A DNA stretch of 64,000 bases from Lycocorax pyrrhopterus obiensis (taxonomy: Eukaryota > Chordata > Aves > Passeriformes > Paradisaeidae). The stretch is from NCBI GenBank assembly GCA_014706295.1, contig JACSVZ010000002.1, forward strand, positions 108,062,547 to 108,126,546, written 5' to 3'. Within the stretch, counting starts at the first letter, position 1; each line of letters begins with the position of its first letter. Under the pieces are notes generated by a model that did no database searches, was not told where the DNA came from, and worked only from the letters and a program-made list of their open reading frames with translations. Positions 14,801 to 25,530 of this stretch are shown in pieces. A program made the translations under genes and the position numbers.

Positions 14801-15464
14801 GTTGCCTAGAAGACTCCACAGCACATAGTGACCATCTGGATGATAAAAGGTTAGTTGCTAGTAATAGCTGGATCCTGGAAGGGGAAGCTTTAATGAAACA
14901 GAGCAGGGAATCCTCAAGAAAATATTCCGTCTCTTGTTCCATGTGTAAAGAACAGCTGTAGGAAAAAGCAAGATTGTAAGCCCTTACAGCTAAAAGACGT
15001 TTACTGGAGAGCAAGCCAAAGAAGGTCTTTCTTTAGGTCTTTTGAACTCTTAATTAGCAAGACACATGAAAGGAAATACAGTGATTTTTTCCCTGCTTCT
15101 GGTTGTGAGAAGTAGTCAGAGGGAAGCGAAGGCTTCTGGCAAAGTGAAAGTTATTGAACTTTATTTCCTAAGAGAAATTTGTAGAGGTATATTCTGCATC
15201 AGCTTCTCAACCGGGCTCTTGGCTATTCTATTTCTCTTAAGCAATAAACCCTTTTGAAATTGTATTTTAAAAAATCTATTAACTAGGCCTGCATGGAAAT
15301 CTTTTCGACAAAGAGCATTCTATTTCTGAAAAAACTGTATCCAGCTCTTCTAGTTAACAGGCTTTTAGCCTTTTATCAACTAGCACATATTCTTCTATAG
15401 GACAGACACCCTGAATCAGTCTGTCAAGGCTCTTCTTGAGTGCCTCTGTCTAGGGTGTCTTTAT
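8878..15464. other. Gene-free AT-rich stretch
   Basis: Unique AT-rich sequence with no recognised gene or interspersed repeat. A TA-rich run lies near 11833-11870. The longest open frames (about 100 codons, for example 11093-11407, 11356-11676 and 13223-13534) show no known domains. Confidence 0.6.
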
Positions 15465-15529
15465 TGCATGCATTCATTCATTCATGCATTCATTCATCAT
15501 TTATTTATTTATTTATTTATTTATTTATT
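15465..15529 (+). repeat. (CATT)n / (TTTA)n compound microsatellite
   Basis: CATT units with GCATT breaks pass into about seven TTTA units. It lies about 130 bp before the CpG-rich segment. Confidence 0.93.
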
Positions 15530-15659
15530 GCCCAGTTTCTTAAAAATCTTTGTTCAGAAGCTTTTACATGCTTATGGATAGCTGCAATGGACTTTACCCC
15601 TTAAGAAAGAGCAGCTTTTAAATCTCCAGGTTCCTGATTTCAAGTGCTACTTTCTTTCC

Positions 15660-16160
15660 TCTTAATGCTGACATCTGTTGCGGTGGCAAAGTCCACTTTA
15701 CACCCCCGTGGTGCTTTGAAAGTGGTCTCTCCATAAACCTTTGTGATAGAAAGTTCTCCCTTTACCAAGATTCCACTGGTCGCTGACTCTCTCCCCCCTC
15801 CCATCCCTTCTCCCATTGGCTCCTGTTATGTCACTCACCCTTGCCCCTGCCCGGTAGCCCTCAGACCATTAGCTTCTGATGGTTTGCCCACCCCTGGGAC
15901 CCTTCGGGACAAAACCACGCACACATTTCATTCTTGGTTCTTTATCCCTGCTTCCTTCGAGTGTGTTGGTTTAATTAAGCGCCTTGGAATCGCATACAGA
16001 GAACCCCTCTTGCCTCTTCATCTCCGGTTTGTGCTTAGACTGTGTGTGTGAGTGGCTGTTCACGACTTCCTGCGAAGGTGAGATCGTGTGCTCGCGTGGG
16101 TGCTAGCAGAGTGCCACCTAAGCGTCTCCACGAGGGACCCTGTGGAATAAACACAACATC
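15660..16160 (+). other. CpG-rich segment, candidate solo LTR or small CpG island promoter
   Basis: About 450 bp with many CpGs in a CpG-poor desert (for example CTTCGGGAC, AAGCGCC, GTGCTCGCGTG). A CCAAT-type box (CCATTGGCTCC) lies near 15813, a possible splice donor AAGGTGAGA near 16075, and an AATAAA at 16146. Imperfect direct repeats flank it: TCTCTCCATAAACCTTTGTG near 15727 and TCTCTCCATAGACCTCTTTG near 16176. An LTR would explain the CCAAT box, the poly(A) signal and the CpGs. A CpG island promoter of a non-coding RNA is the alternative. No protein is supported. Confidence 0.4.
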
Positions 16161-16270
16161 AATTCACCAAAGCTCTCTCTCCATAGACCTCTTTGATGTC
16201 TCTGCCTGGAAACTATGATTACTGAAGCTTTGAACCAACAAAAATATATGTTTATTTATTATTTTCTTTT

Positions 16271-16287
16271 TATATATATATATATAT
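16271..16287 (+). repeat. (TA)n run
   Basis: Eight TA units after a T-rich stretch. A further (TA)n run is at about 50404-50425 in the probable 3' UTR, and a TA-rich run lies at about 11833-11870. Confidence 0.85.
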
Positions 16288-16579
16288 GCTAAGTGTATGT
16301 TCAACTGCTGTCCAGTGGGTTCTAGAGGACATCAGGGAAAAATTTTAGTCTTAGCCACTAGGTAATCCTACAGAGCTAGTAACAGATGGTCAGGCTGGAT
16401 GGGGAAAGGAGAGAAGAGAAACAATGATTATAGAGCAAGAAGGAAACAAAGGAGATACATAAAGGAACAGACCAGGAAATTTAGAGGAAAACATCTTTAG
16501 AGGGAAAGTGAATTGCTCCAGACATCTCTTTTTGCTAACCTAAGTAGTTAGCAAATGGGAGCAGCCTCCACCCCATTCC

Positions 16580-16884
16580 TCACGGCTCCGTATTGGGGCC
16601 AGTCCTGTTTAGTATCTTTATCAATGCTCTGAAAGAGGGGATTTAATGCACTGTCAGTCAGTTTGCGGATGATTCCATGTTTGGTGGAAGTGTTGACCTG
16701 CTGGGGTAGGAAAGTTCTGCAGAAGGACCTGGACAGGCTGGATCAATGGGCTAAGGCCAATTTCATGAGGTTGAACAAGGTGAAGTGCAGGGTCCTGGAC
16801 TTTTGTCACAACAACCCCAGGCAGTGCTACAGGCTGGGGGAAGAGTGGCTCTAAAGCGGTCCAGTGGAAAAGGACCTCGGGGTG
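16580..16884 (+). mobile_element. CR1 LINE, 5' piece (split by an LTR insertion)
   Basis: Reverse transcriptase region of CR1: it reads GSVLGPVLFSIFINAL-like sequence and then the catalytic FADD motif (FADDSM), followed by GACCTGGACAGGCTGGATCA and the ACAACCCCAGGCAGTGCTAC block. Frameshifts are present. The CR1 resumes after the LTR at 17464, so this and the next piece are one insertion of about 960 bp. The last five bases (gggtg) are one copy of the LTR's target duplication. Confidence 0.9.
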
Positions 16885-17463
16885 TGTGCTGGCTGGGGTA
16901 GAGTTAATTTTCGTCACAGTGACTAGTATGGGGCTATGTTTTGTGTTTGTGCTGAACGCAGGGCTGATGATACAGAGATTTTTTTTTTGGTATTGTTGAG
17001 TGGGGCTAACACAGAGCCAAGGCCTTTTCTGCTTTTGGTACTGCCATGCTGGTGAGGAAGTTGGGGGTGCAGGGAAGACTGGGAGGAGACACAGATGGGA
17101 CAGATGACCCAAGCTGGCCCAAGGGATATTCCAGACCATATGATATCATGCTCAGTATATATATAAAGTGGGGGGACATGTTTTGAGTGATGGCAGTTGT
17201 CTTCCTAAGTAACTGTTATGTGTGATGGGGCCCTGCTCTCTTGGGGATGGCTGATCACCTACCTCCTCACGGGAAGTAGTAAACTAATTTCTTGTTTTCT
17301 TTGCTTGTGTGCATGGCTTTTTCTTTCCCTATTGCACTGTTTTTATCTCAACCCAAGAGTTTTCTACTCCTACCCTTCCGATTTTTTCCCTGATCCCACT
17401 GGTGGGGGAGTGAGCAAGCGACTGCATGGGGCTTGGTTGCTGCTCTGGGGTTAAACCCCAACA
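16885..17463 (+). mobile_element. Solo LTR of an avian ERVL-like endogenous retrovirus inside a CR1
   Basis: A 579-bp unit starting TGTGCTGGCTGGGG and ending GGGGTTAAACCCCAACA, so it has TG...CA ends. The flanks carry the same 5-bp sequence gggtg (16880-16884 and 17464-17468), a target-site duplication of the length used by class III (ERVL) elements. A TATATATATAAAG box lies near 17156. The CR1 reading continues cleanly on both sides. There are no internal retroviral genes: it is a solo LTR left by recombination. A 161-codon open frame on the opposite strand has no meaning. Confidence 0.92.
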
Positions 17464-18116
17464 GGGTGCTGGCTGGATATGACCCAGCCACGTGCCTAGG
17501 TGGCCAAGAAGGTCATTGACATCCTGGCTTGTATCAAAAATAGTATGTCCTGCAGGGCCAGGGCAGTGAACCCTGTACTCAGCACTGGTGAGGCCACACC
17601 TCAAACTGTGTTCAGTTTTGGGCCCTCACTGCAGGAAGGACATTGAGGTGCTGGAGCATGTCCAGAGAAGGGCAACAGAGCTGGTGAAGGGTCTGGAGTG
17701 CAAGTCTTATGAAGAGCAGCTGAGGGAACTGGGGTCGTTCAGTCTGGAGAAAAGAAGACTCAGAGGGGGCCTTATCGCTCTCTCCAACTACCTGAAAGGA
17801 AGTTGTAGCCAGGTGAGGGCTGGTTTCTTCTTTCAGGTAACAAGTGGAAGGACAAAGCAAGAGGAAATGGCCTCTAGTTGTGCCACAGGAGGCTCAGATT
17901 GAATATTAGAAAACATTTCCTCACCAAAAGGGTTGTTGAGCATTGGAACTTGCTGCCCAGGGAAGTGGTAGAGTCATCAGCCCTGGAGGAGCTGTTTAAA
18001 AGACATGTATGTGTGGCACGTGGGGACATGGTTTAGTGGTGGAATTGGCACTGTTGGGTTTATGGTTGAACTTGATGATCCTAAAGGTCTTATCCAGCCT
18101 GAATGAGTCTATGATT
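17464..18116 (+). mobile_element. CR1 LINE, 3' piece (after the LTR)
   Basis: Continuation of the split CR1: GGTGGCCAAGAAGGTCATTG, then GCACTGGTGAGGCCACACCT, GAAGGACATTGAGGTGCTGG and CAGCTGAGGGAACTGGGGTC, ending at the typical 3' tail (CTTGATGATCCTAAAGGTCT, then a degenerate TCTATGAT). The subfamily differs from the CR1 at 55.4 kb, whose tail reads GGGTCCCTTCC. Non-functional, with frameshifts. Confidence 0.93.
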
Positions 18117-18341
18117 TTTGCTGTTCATATTGTTGTATACAATAGTGTGAGAGAAATAAAGCTGTGACTGGTTGATTAATGACTCAAGGCTGCATTAAGT
18201 TAGAGAGCAATGGTGGTAACCCAGCTGAGGTCCTCCTTCCAGAAAATCCTCAAATCAGGCACTACATACTTGCTTTTGCTCATGTTACAGCTCCTAGAAC
18301 TTGATAGAGAGTAGTTAAAAAATGCTTCTAGCTGGTGCATG

Positions 18342-18422
18342 CCTTTCTTTCCTTCCTTTCTTTCTTTCTCTTTCTTTCTTTCTTTTTTCTTTCTTTCTTT
18401 CTTTCTTTCTTTCTCTCTTTCT
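18342..18422 (+). repeat. (TTTC)n microsatellite
   Basis: About 80 bp of TTTC/CTTT units with minor interruptions (CTCT, a T-rich break). It creates a Lys/Glu/Arg-rich open frame on the minus strand that is not a gene. It follows the CR1 3' end by about 230 bp. Confidence 0.95.
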
Positions 18423-18429
18423 ATTAAAG

Positions 18430-21400
18430 GCAAATATAGGATTTTAGAAGCTGGTAGGAATGTTAATAAGCAGAACAGAAGGCATTCAGTATTAAAAACA
18501 GCTTGATAATTGTTCTCCTTCACTGGTCTTTGAAAATAAGTGATGTGCACTTACTTTTTTGTAAATTAAAAGGTTCTATACACTTGCCTTAGTTCATATT
18601 TTGCTTTATTTCCTGAAGTAATGGTTTCTGTATGATAATTTTCTTTCCCTGGGAATACATTATTTGCCCTGAGGTGCATACTCAATAAGGGACAGGCAAG
18701 AATAAAAAAAGAGCAGAAATCTTCAGGCCCTTTGAAGGATAAAAGCAGAAGTCCACCTTTTGGAAGATGCCTGTTATGCTAGTTCTTTCTTATCAGCTGC
18801 CTGTAGATGTGTTGTCTTCATCATATCTGTGCTCACATTTAATTACTTATGAACACTTCAATGTTTATTTATGAAAACTCCTAATTTCTTTTTTTTAGAT
18901 CTTCTGTTTAAATTATTTCTTTTCAATTAAGCCTGAGCCAGTGAGTGTTCCAGCATGTTGACCTTTAACTGCCTGCATGAGTGGTAATTAACGCATTAGC
19001 ATTGCCAGTCACAAGAAACCACCACTGTAGGAGCAGGAGCACCGATGTAGGAGCGGACTTTTCATCCTGAAACGAGAGAAGTAGGGTGTTGTTTGTTTGG
19101 GTTTTTTTTTTTTTAAATCAGAATAAGAGCAGAAATAACAGATCTATGATTATTCCCTGACAGGTTCTAACTACTATCTTTCCATGCCGTTTTCTTCATT
19201 TCCTTTGGTTAGCTGTTTACAATGAAATGGTAGTGAAAAATGGCAGCATATGGTGGTGGGCAAGGGAGAGAAAACAAAAGTGAAAGAATGTACCCAGGCA
19301 AAAATAAGTAAAAGTCAAATCTGTTCTGCTGGGTCATTTTCTCTCATCTGTCCTTGAGGTTAATTAACGGTAAAATATGCCTTACGTACATTAATGCGCC
19401 CACTGAGTCCCAGAGTAAATGATTCTGTCTTCATCCATTGAATTACTGAAATGGCTTGTGTTTCTTAGCCTTGAATTTTAACCAGAGCTTGTGAAACAGA
19501 AAAAAAAAGCAAATAAATGGAACTTCAAACTGAGCCTCAGAAGCATTTTGGATCTTCAAGCTGTGTAACTTGGCGAACAGGTGAGTCAACAACATAACAT
19601 AGTACACTATTTTGACTGCAGCCGGAAAAGAGATTATTTGTACCCCTCTTTTAAATTTTTTGAGAGATCGAATACTGGATACCGTAAAAAGTTATTTACC
19701 TGGTCCAGCCTGAAAGGGCAATGGTGCTTTAATTCCCCAAATTTGTAGCTTTTGTTTGTGTTATCTGATCCATTTTCCTTCTCTTGTAAATATATTCTTG
19801 GTCTTTCTACAAGAAAAACAAAATGTGCTCTTTTCTTAATTTAAGGCAGAAAGGAGGAGAACATGGCTTTTACTCTTAAAGAGTTGTCATTTCTGCTGTT
19901 GACACACGTCAGTAAAAGCAACAATTTTGTTGCTGGTACAAGAGTTGCTGTGCTTTGACTAGCAGATTACAAATAGTCTTGGCAGAGTCAGTAAACTGTG
20001 ACAGCAAGAGATTCTAGCTGCAGAAGAGTACAGTTTAGGTAGGATGTAGTGCTAAATGCCTGAGGGATGAAAGAACATGCATTCAAGTTCCCCACAGAGA
20101 TTTTGGATCTAGCACGTATCCTGTAGTAGAACTAGTGCTGAAAAGGAGCAATCTCTTCAATGCAGTGCATAGAGTCTACTCTCTTTTCTCTCTCTCTCTC
20201 CCTGTCCTTCCACCAAAACAGGGATTTTGGATACTTTTTGCAAGAAGCAAACCTAATATCCTTGCCATAAGTCTACCTATACTTTCTCTCTTTAAAAGAG
20301 ATTCTCATTTCAGGACTACTTCCTATTTGTGTTGAGCAAAGTGATGGTCATATTTGTTCACTGACTCTTAGTTTATTAAATGTTCTGATATGTATTTGAA
20401 ACAAAATACTTCAAAGTAAACTTTATTCTATAATAACCTGTTAACCTCATTATTGTCTTATTTTTTCTCTATTGTGTATACAGGCATATATATCTGCTAT
20501 TATCTAGGCATTTGTTTTCTGTACTTCTGTTTACCCTTTTTTTTCAATACTAAGTGCTCAGATAATAATAATTCCTTACTCATCAACACAAAACTCCCAT
20601 TAATTTTCTTCACATCCTTTACCCCAGCAGTAACCGGCATTTTGAGACTAAATGTTAAACTGTGTAAAGAAACATATTTTGTGTTCAACTATGATTGATG
20701 ACTGCAGGATTGGGCTTTTGCTCTATAGTATTTTGTGGCTGTGGTGTTAACTCCAGGTAACTGTTCTTATTGAGTCTGACCTGATATATTCAGGTGTCCA
20801 AAACCCCACTATTTTCTGAGGTATTTTGTTTCTTAACAAGAAATAGAACTACTGAATTCCAGTCTCTCAAATATTGAGAATCTGTGCTTCTAATATAGTG
20901 AAGGTTTTTATTTCATACATGATCAAAGAGTGGAGAGGGCTTCCTACCATTCATCCAGTTCCTATATGCAGAAATGTTAAGGACTTGCTCCTCAGCTGAT
21001 GCTAAATTACAGCAGTCCAAAATGTTCTTAGGACAGCTTAGATTTTTCAGAAAGCAATGATTTACCACCACTTGCTCTGTGCACTTTCCACCTAAATGGC
21101 TGAAAAGAGGAGAAATGGATAGAAAGAACTTGGTCTAATTTGATGCTGTGGGGCAGTGGGGAAGTCTCTGCTGTGCTGCAGACTCCCTGTGTCAGCAGAA
21201 AGGTACAGCAGCCAAAGAATAACATACCATCTTTCAAAGAGCTGGGATTGTTGTCATAAAGGAAAAGGGGAAGAAAACCAGGCAGCCTTAATTCCTGTTC
21301 ACAGATTGTGGACTACTTTACTTATCTTTTTGGCTACTAATATTACTGCTAACATATGATAGCCTTCAGCATGGTTGCTGCTGTTTTGGGGCACAATCTA

Positions 21401-24400
21401 TCAAATGCTGTATTAGAGCCCTATGCTATCACTTGATTTAAGCACAGTGAATACCAAAGGCATGTTTGGAGTTGGTCTCACTGATGTGTCTCCTAATGGT
21501 GTGGCTGGGTAAGATGGAGACTAAAGGTTAGTTTCACTCTGTGCATCTGATGATCTGACTGACACAGATTAAACACAAATTTCCATGGGCACAGCTGTTG
21601 TGATTAGGCCTACATATAGGGGTGATACCCTCACTTCAGTCTGTAAGTGTCCCTCCAGGCTGATTATGACATTCTGCTTCTTTAGTTGTGGCATCTAGGG
21701 TGTTGTCAAAGGCAAACTGTTTGGTATGTAACAGCGTTCCTTGCTTTCCCCAGGGAGTCCACTCAGATAGTCCAGAGCTCTAGAAAGCCTCCTGAATGTT
21801 CCTTCATTTTGTGTGGTTTTGTCTCCTCTGTCACAACTGCTCTGTGTCAGTAGCTTCTTGGCATGTGGTTTTAAAACTGTTCCTCTATTAATCACCTGTA
21901 CATCAAGGAATGTCTCCCTTGGGCTGCTGCATGACACCGAGTAGTCAGTAGGCAATGGGACACAAATCCTGGCTTACTGATCTGGACAACTCAGCTGAGA
22001 AGAGCCACTGCTCTTCACACACACATGCTGCCTTGTGGACCGGTGGGCTCAGGTGTCTGCTAATTTGAATATCTCTACACTCTAACCCTCTGCAGAGTAT
22101 CCCGTGTACTGATACACCCAATAGGTGCCAGGCAGCTCTGAAGAACTGAGCTGTAATTACCTTTCTCTAACGAGAAGAGATCTCTGGCAACATTATGTAA
22201 GTCCATAAAACAAGAAAACAAAAACAAACACATGATGGACTTCCTTCCTTATTTGGATCTAACTTCATTACTGCTGGTGAACTTGAATAAGGCTGATTCC
22301 TCTGTTGCCTACACTTTCTTACTTGTGTGAAAAGAATACTTTTACTGGCCTCAGGAAAAATTCAGGTAAAACTCTTCTTTCAGTACTGCTTTGAATAGAG
22401 CTTACATGTGTCCTTGTACTTTTCAGCAACCACAAAGGGAAGAACAACATCCATGCATTGACCTTAGTATTGCTCTTTTACCAAATTTTTTTTTCTCATT
22501 TTCCTTTGAGTTTGGGCAATACAATCAAATAAAATAATTTGGCCCAGTGGAGTAATATTTCTCCATTTTCTGTCTTGCTCAGCAGATTGAATTTAGTGAC
22601 ACTAATCAGTTATTCCAATTATACATGTGAGGTGTGCTTTTTATTATTGCTACCAAAATTGTTTAACAAGTAACAAAATGGCAGACTGGGAAAAAAAAAA
22701 TTCCTCTTTAAAGGCATTGATGATTTGGGGTTTTTTGCTGGTTCCTCCTTTCACCTAGCCACGCTAAAAACACCCCTTTTATTATAAAAGTATGAGTAGG
22801 CATAACCAAAATTAAGAGATTTGACCTCTAAAGTGGAATAGGAAAGGCAGGAAAAGCTTCTTCATAGAAGAGACATCTAAGTTCTTTTTTATCTTCACAA
22901 CAGGCTATATTTATTTTGCAGTTTGGGGGAGTGTCAATAGAAATGTTTGTCTTTGCTGCAGAATTGTCTAAACCTCTGTAAATAATTTAATTGAGCTGTG
23001 AATATTCAGCAATTGAAAACTAATTACTTTGGCTTAATTTGAGTACTGCCTGACTGCTCTGGAGTTGCGGGTAATTTAACAATGTAGATAGTACGTGAAC
23101 ATGGAATGTTAAACAGTGACTGGGACAGAGCTAAAAATTAAAAAATAACTCCCAGAGTTTACAAGTATGCTGTGGGCTGGGCTGTTTGTACCATCCAAGG
23201 GCTTTTTGCAGACAGTTTTATGTGCAGTCCTTTCTGAAACATCTATTGGAATATTTTTGTACATCATTAAGTAATTGCTTTCTACTCCCCATAGAATTTT
23301 TCAATAATTTTGCTCATAAAGATTAATGATGTAGCACAATGAATCGCATTCACCCGTATGAGCTTCAGCTTTCAGTTTTAATCACTGGTTAGGTATCATG
23401 AAGATATTTTTCCTATGAGTTTCTTTAAACATTTCCACCAAGCGTCTCATTGTTTCTGGAGGGAATGTTGCATTTCAGTCACGTTAAATCACACAGTGTG
23501 CAGTGCTTCTCCACTGTGTGTTGCTGATACCTGCAAAATGCAGACATTGTTGAATACTCTTCCAGCAGAACTTTAAGCCCTGTTTTCTGGGGTCATGACA
23601 CTATTATTCTTCTTATATATGATTGTATGCTCCTAGTTTTCAACTGACTTGTAATAGACTCCTAATATAAATGTCTACTGTTAAATTATGCAGATAATAA
23701 ATATTTAGCTGCCCATAAATTAGTAAACTTCTAAAGAAGGCTGCATTTTAAATTGCATTCGTATTTTTTTTGAAGTGATTAGGCAAAGTTCAGGGAGTGT
23801 GTGGAGGAAATTAATTTTTTTAAAAAATGTGTACTATGTACTTTCCAGTGGAAAGCAAGGGAAATAAGACCAATGGAAAAAAATGGAAGAACATGAATAA
23901 AGATGATATACTATGCTTATACCGTTGATCTATTATTCTGTCAACCAGTCATCAATAGTGATGTGGTCAATAGTTTACTAGCATTTTACTAAAATGAATA
24001 AATAAGAATTTATGTATCTTATATATCTCATTTATATATCAGTTTATTATCTAACTTTCTGTTCTATGTTCACAGATCTCAAGGAAGATGTGCAAGAATT
24101 GTCAGGAGAATGGCTTTAAGAGTCATCTGTGTTTCCTGACAATGAACTAAAATAATTTCAAGGTTCTTCTCTACTGAGTAAGGTACTGTGATGGTAGACA
24201 TATTTGTTTATTTTAATTTTCTTTTCGTAATTATTTTACGTGAGTAAAATGAGAACTTTTAACAAGAAGTCCTCATCTTCAGTAAATTAACTATGGGCAC
24301 GAGGGGAAGCATCCTGCAGTTCAAAGTCCTTCAAAGGTAACATGCATTAAGTATGTTAGATCACTGCATAAACCTTGCAAAATAAAATCTGTGAGCATAG

Positions 24401-25128
24401 TCTGAGCAATTGCTGAACCCAAAGCGAGGTTGACTGTGCTCTGTTAAGAGAAGGGTTCTCCTCATTGGGTATCAGATAACGTCTGAGATGGGTTTCCTGC
24501 AAAGCTGAGCAGTTTAGTGCTGCTCTTGGTCTCCCTGTGACACCACAGGGTTAGCTCTCGGGATTGACTGTAACAATCACTACAACCTGATAGAAAAATA
24601 GTCAGCTAAGCTACAGGTGCAGCAGGAGATATTTCACCTATTAAAAAAATTTTAAAAACTAAAATCCAAATCCAAAGCAACTCCACACAAGATCATGATT
24701 GGGGGAGGTGTTTTGGTATTTTTTCTTAAGGATCTAACCTACACGTATGGAGAGCTTGAAACCTGTCATACTGTTACACAGCAGTCACCGCACTGGACAG
24801 TAGAAAATACAATAAGTACAATAGGACAAGAGAAGAGACAGGTATCCAAAAATTGTCCTCCTTGGAGTGTCAGCAGCCTATGACTTCCAACAAAGCTTTT
24901 TGGACTAGGGCTAGTTTTTGTCTACTAAAATAAGGACAGAGCATTCAACTCACCCACAGGGCAGAGGAGAGAATAATTCATACCCTGAACAGTACCCTGA
25001 GGACTAGTGGGTACCTCCCAAGGAAGGGTGATATTTAACTAACTTATTCAATAAACAGTATGTAAGCTGGATCTGGATCAAGGCTCTAATAACTACTTTT
25101 ATGATATTCTTTTATTGCTCTATCTTGT
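18430..25128. other. Gene-free stretch with AT-rich blocks
   Basis: No gene or clear mobile element. Several blocks are dense in TAATTA-type homeodomain core motifs (about 18,980-19,000, 22,980-23,060 and 23,690-23,770), which by eye could be conserved enhancers. That is only an inference. Confidence 0.5.
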
Positions 25129-25530
25129 TGCCCTGGTTTTGATCAAGGGTTAATTTTTTGCTGGAGCCATGAGGGGGGTGGAGCTGGAGCCATGTGAGAG
25201 TGACAAAGACCCTATTATTATTATTATTATTATTGTTATTATTCAATAACATCTTATGTCATTACTGGGGGTGGGAGGGGGAGTCTCTTCTGGGAAGAAG
25301 GGTGTTCCTTCCTGGAACATGGAAAAGCATGGTGGATGGAGGGTCTGTCCACCATTTTTTTCCATTGTCCCAGGCTTGGTGAGCATTGTGGAAAGTAAAT
25401 CACCCTCTCTTTATACACTTTTGTTATTACTGTTCATTTTCTCATTTCATTGCTGTTTTCAGTAAATTGTTCCTATCTCAGGCTGTGATCTTTGCCTTTT
25501 GTGCTTCCAGCTGGAGGGGGAAGGAAAGCA
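25129..25530 (+). mobile_element. Avian endogenous retrovirus LTR fragment
   Basis: Starts TGCCCTGGTTTTGATCAAGG then GTTAATTTTTTGCTG, with a (TTA)n run at 25213-25243 and a G-rich stretch. It then has CAGTAAATTGTTCCTATCTC and GTGATCTTTGCCTTTTGTGC, which correspond to the polyadenylation end of an avian LTR family. The 3' end is degenerate and the border near 25,530 is approximate. No internal viral genes are next to it. Confidence 0.72.
25213..25243 (+). repeat. (TTA)n run within an LTR
   Basis: About ten TTA units with one GTT break, inside the LTR fragment at 25.1 kb. Confidence 0.85.

Noticed and set aside
16654..17139. 161-codon open frame on the minus strand
   Set aside because: It lies across the CR1 and the solo LTR in antisense, so it is a by-product of repeat sequence.
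17588..17902. 104-codon open frame similar to a reverse transcriptase tail
   Set aside because: It is part of the truncated CR1 and is listed there; not a host gene.
18200..18550. Lys/Glu/Arg-rich open frame on the minus strand
   Set aside because: Produced by the (TTTC)n microsatellite.
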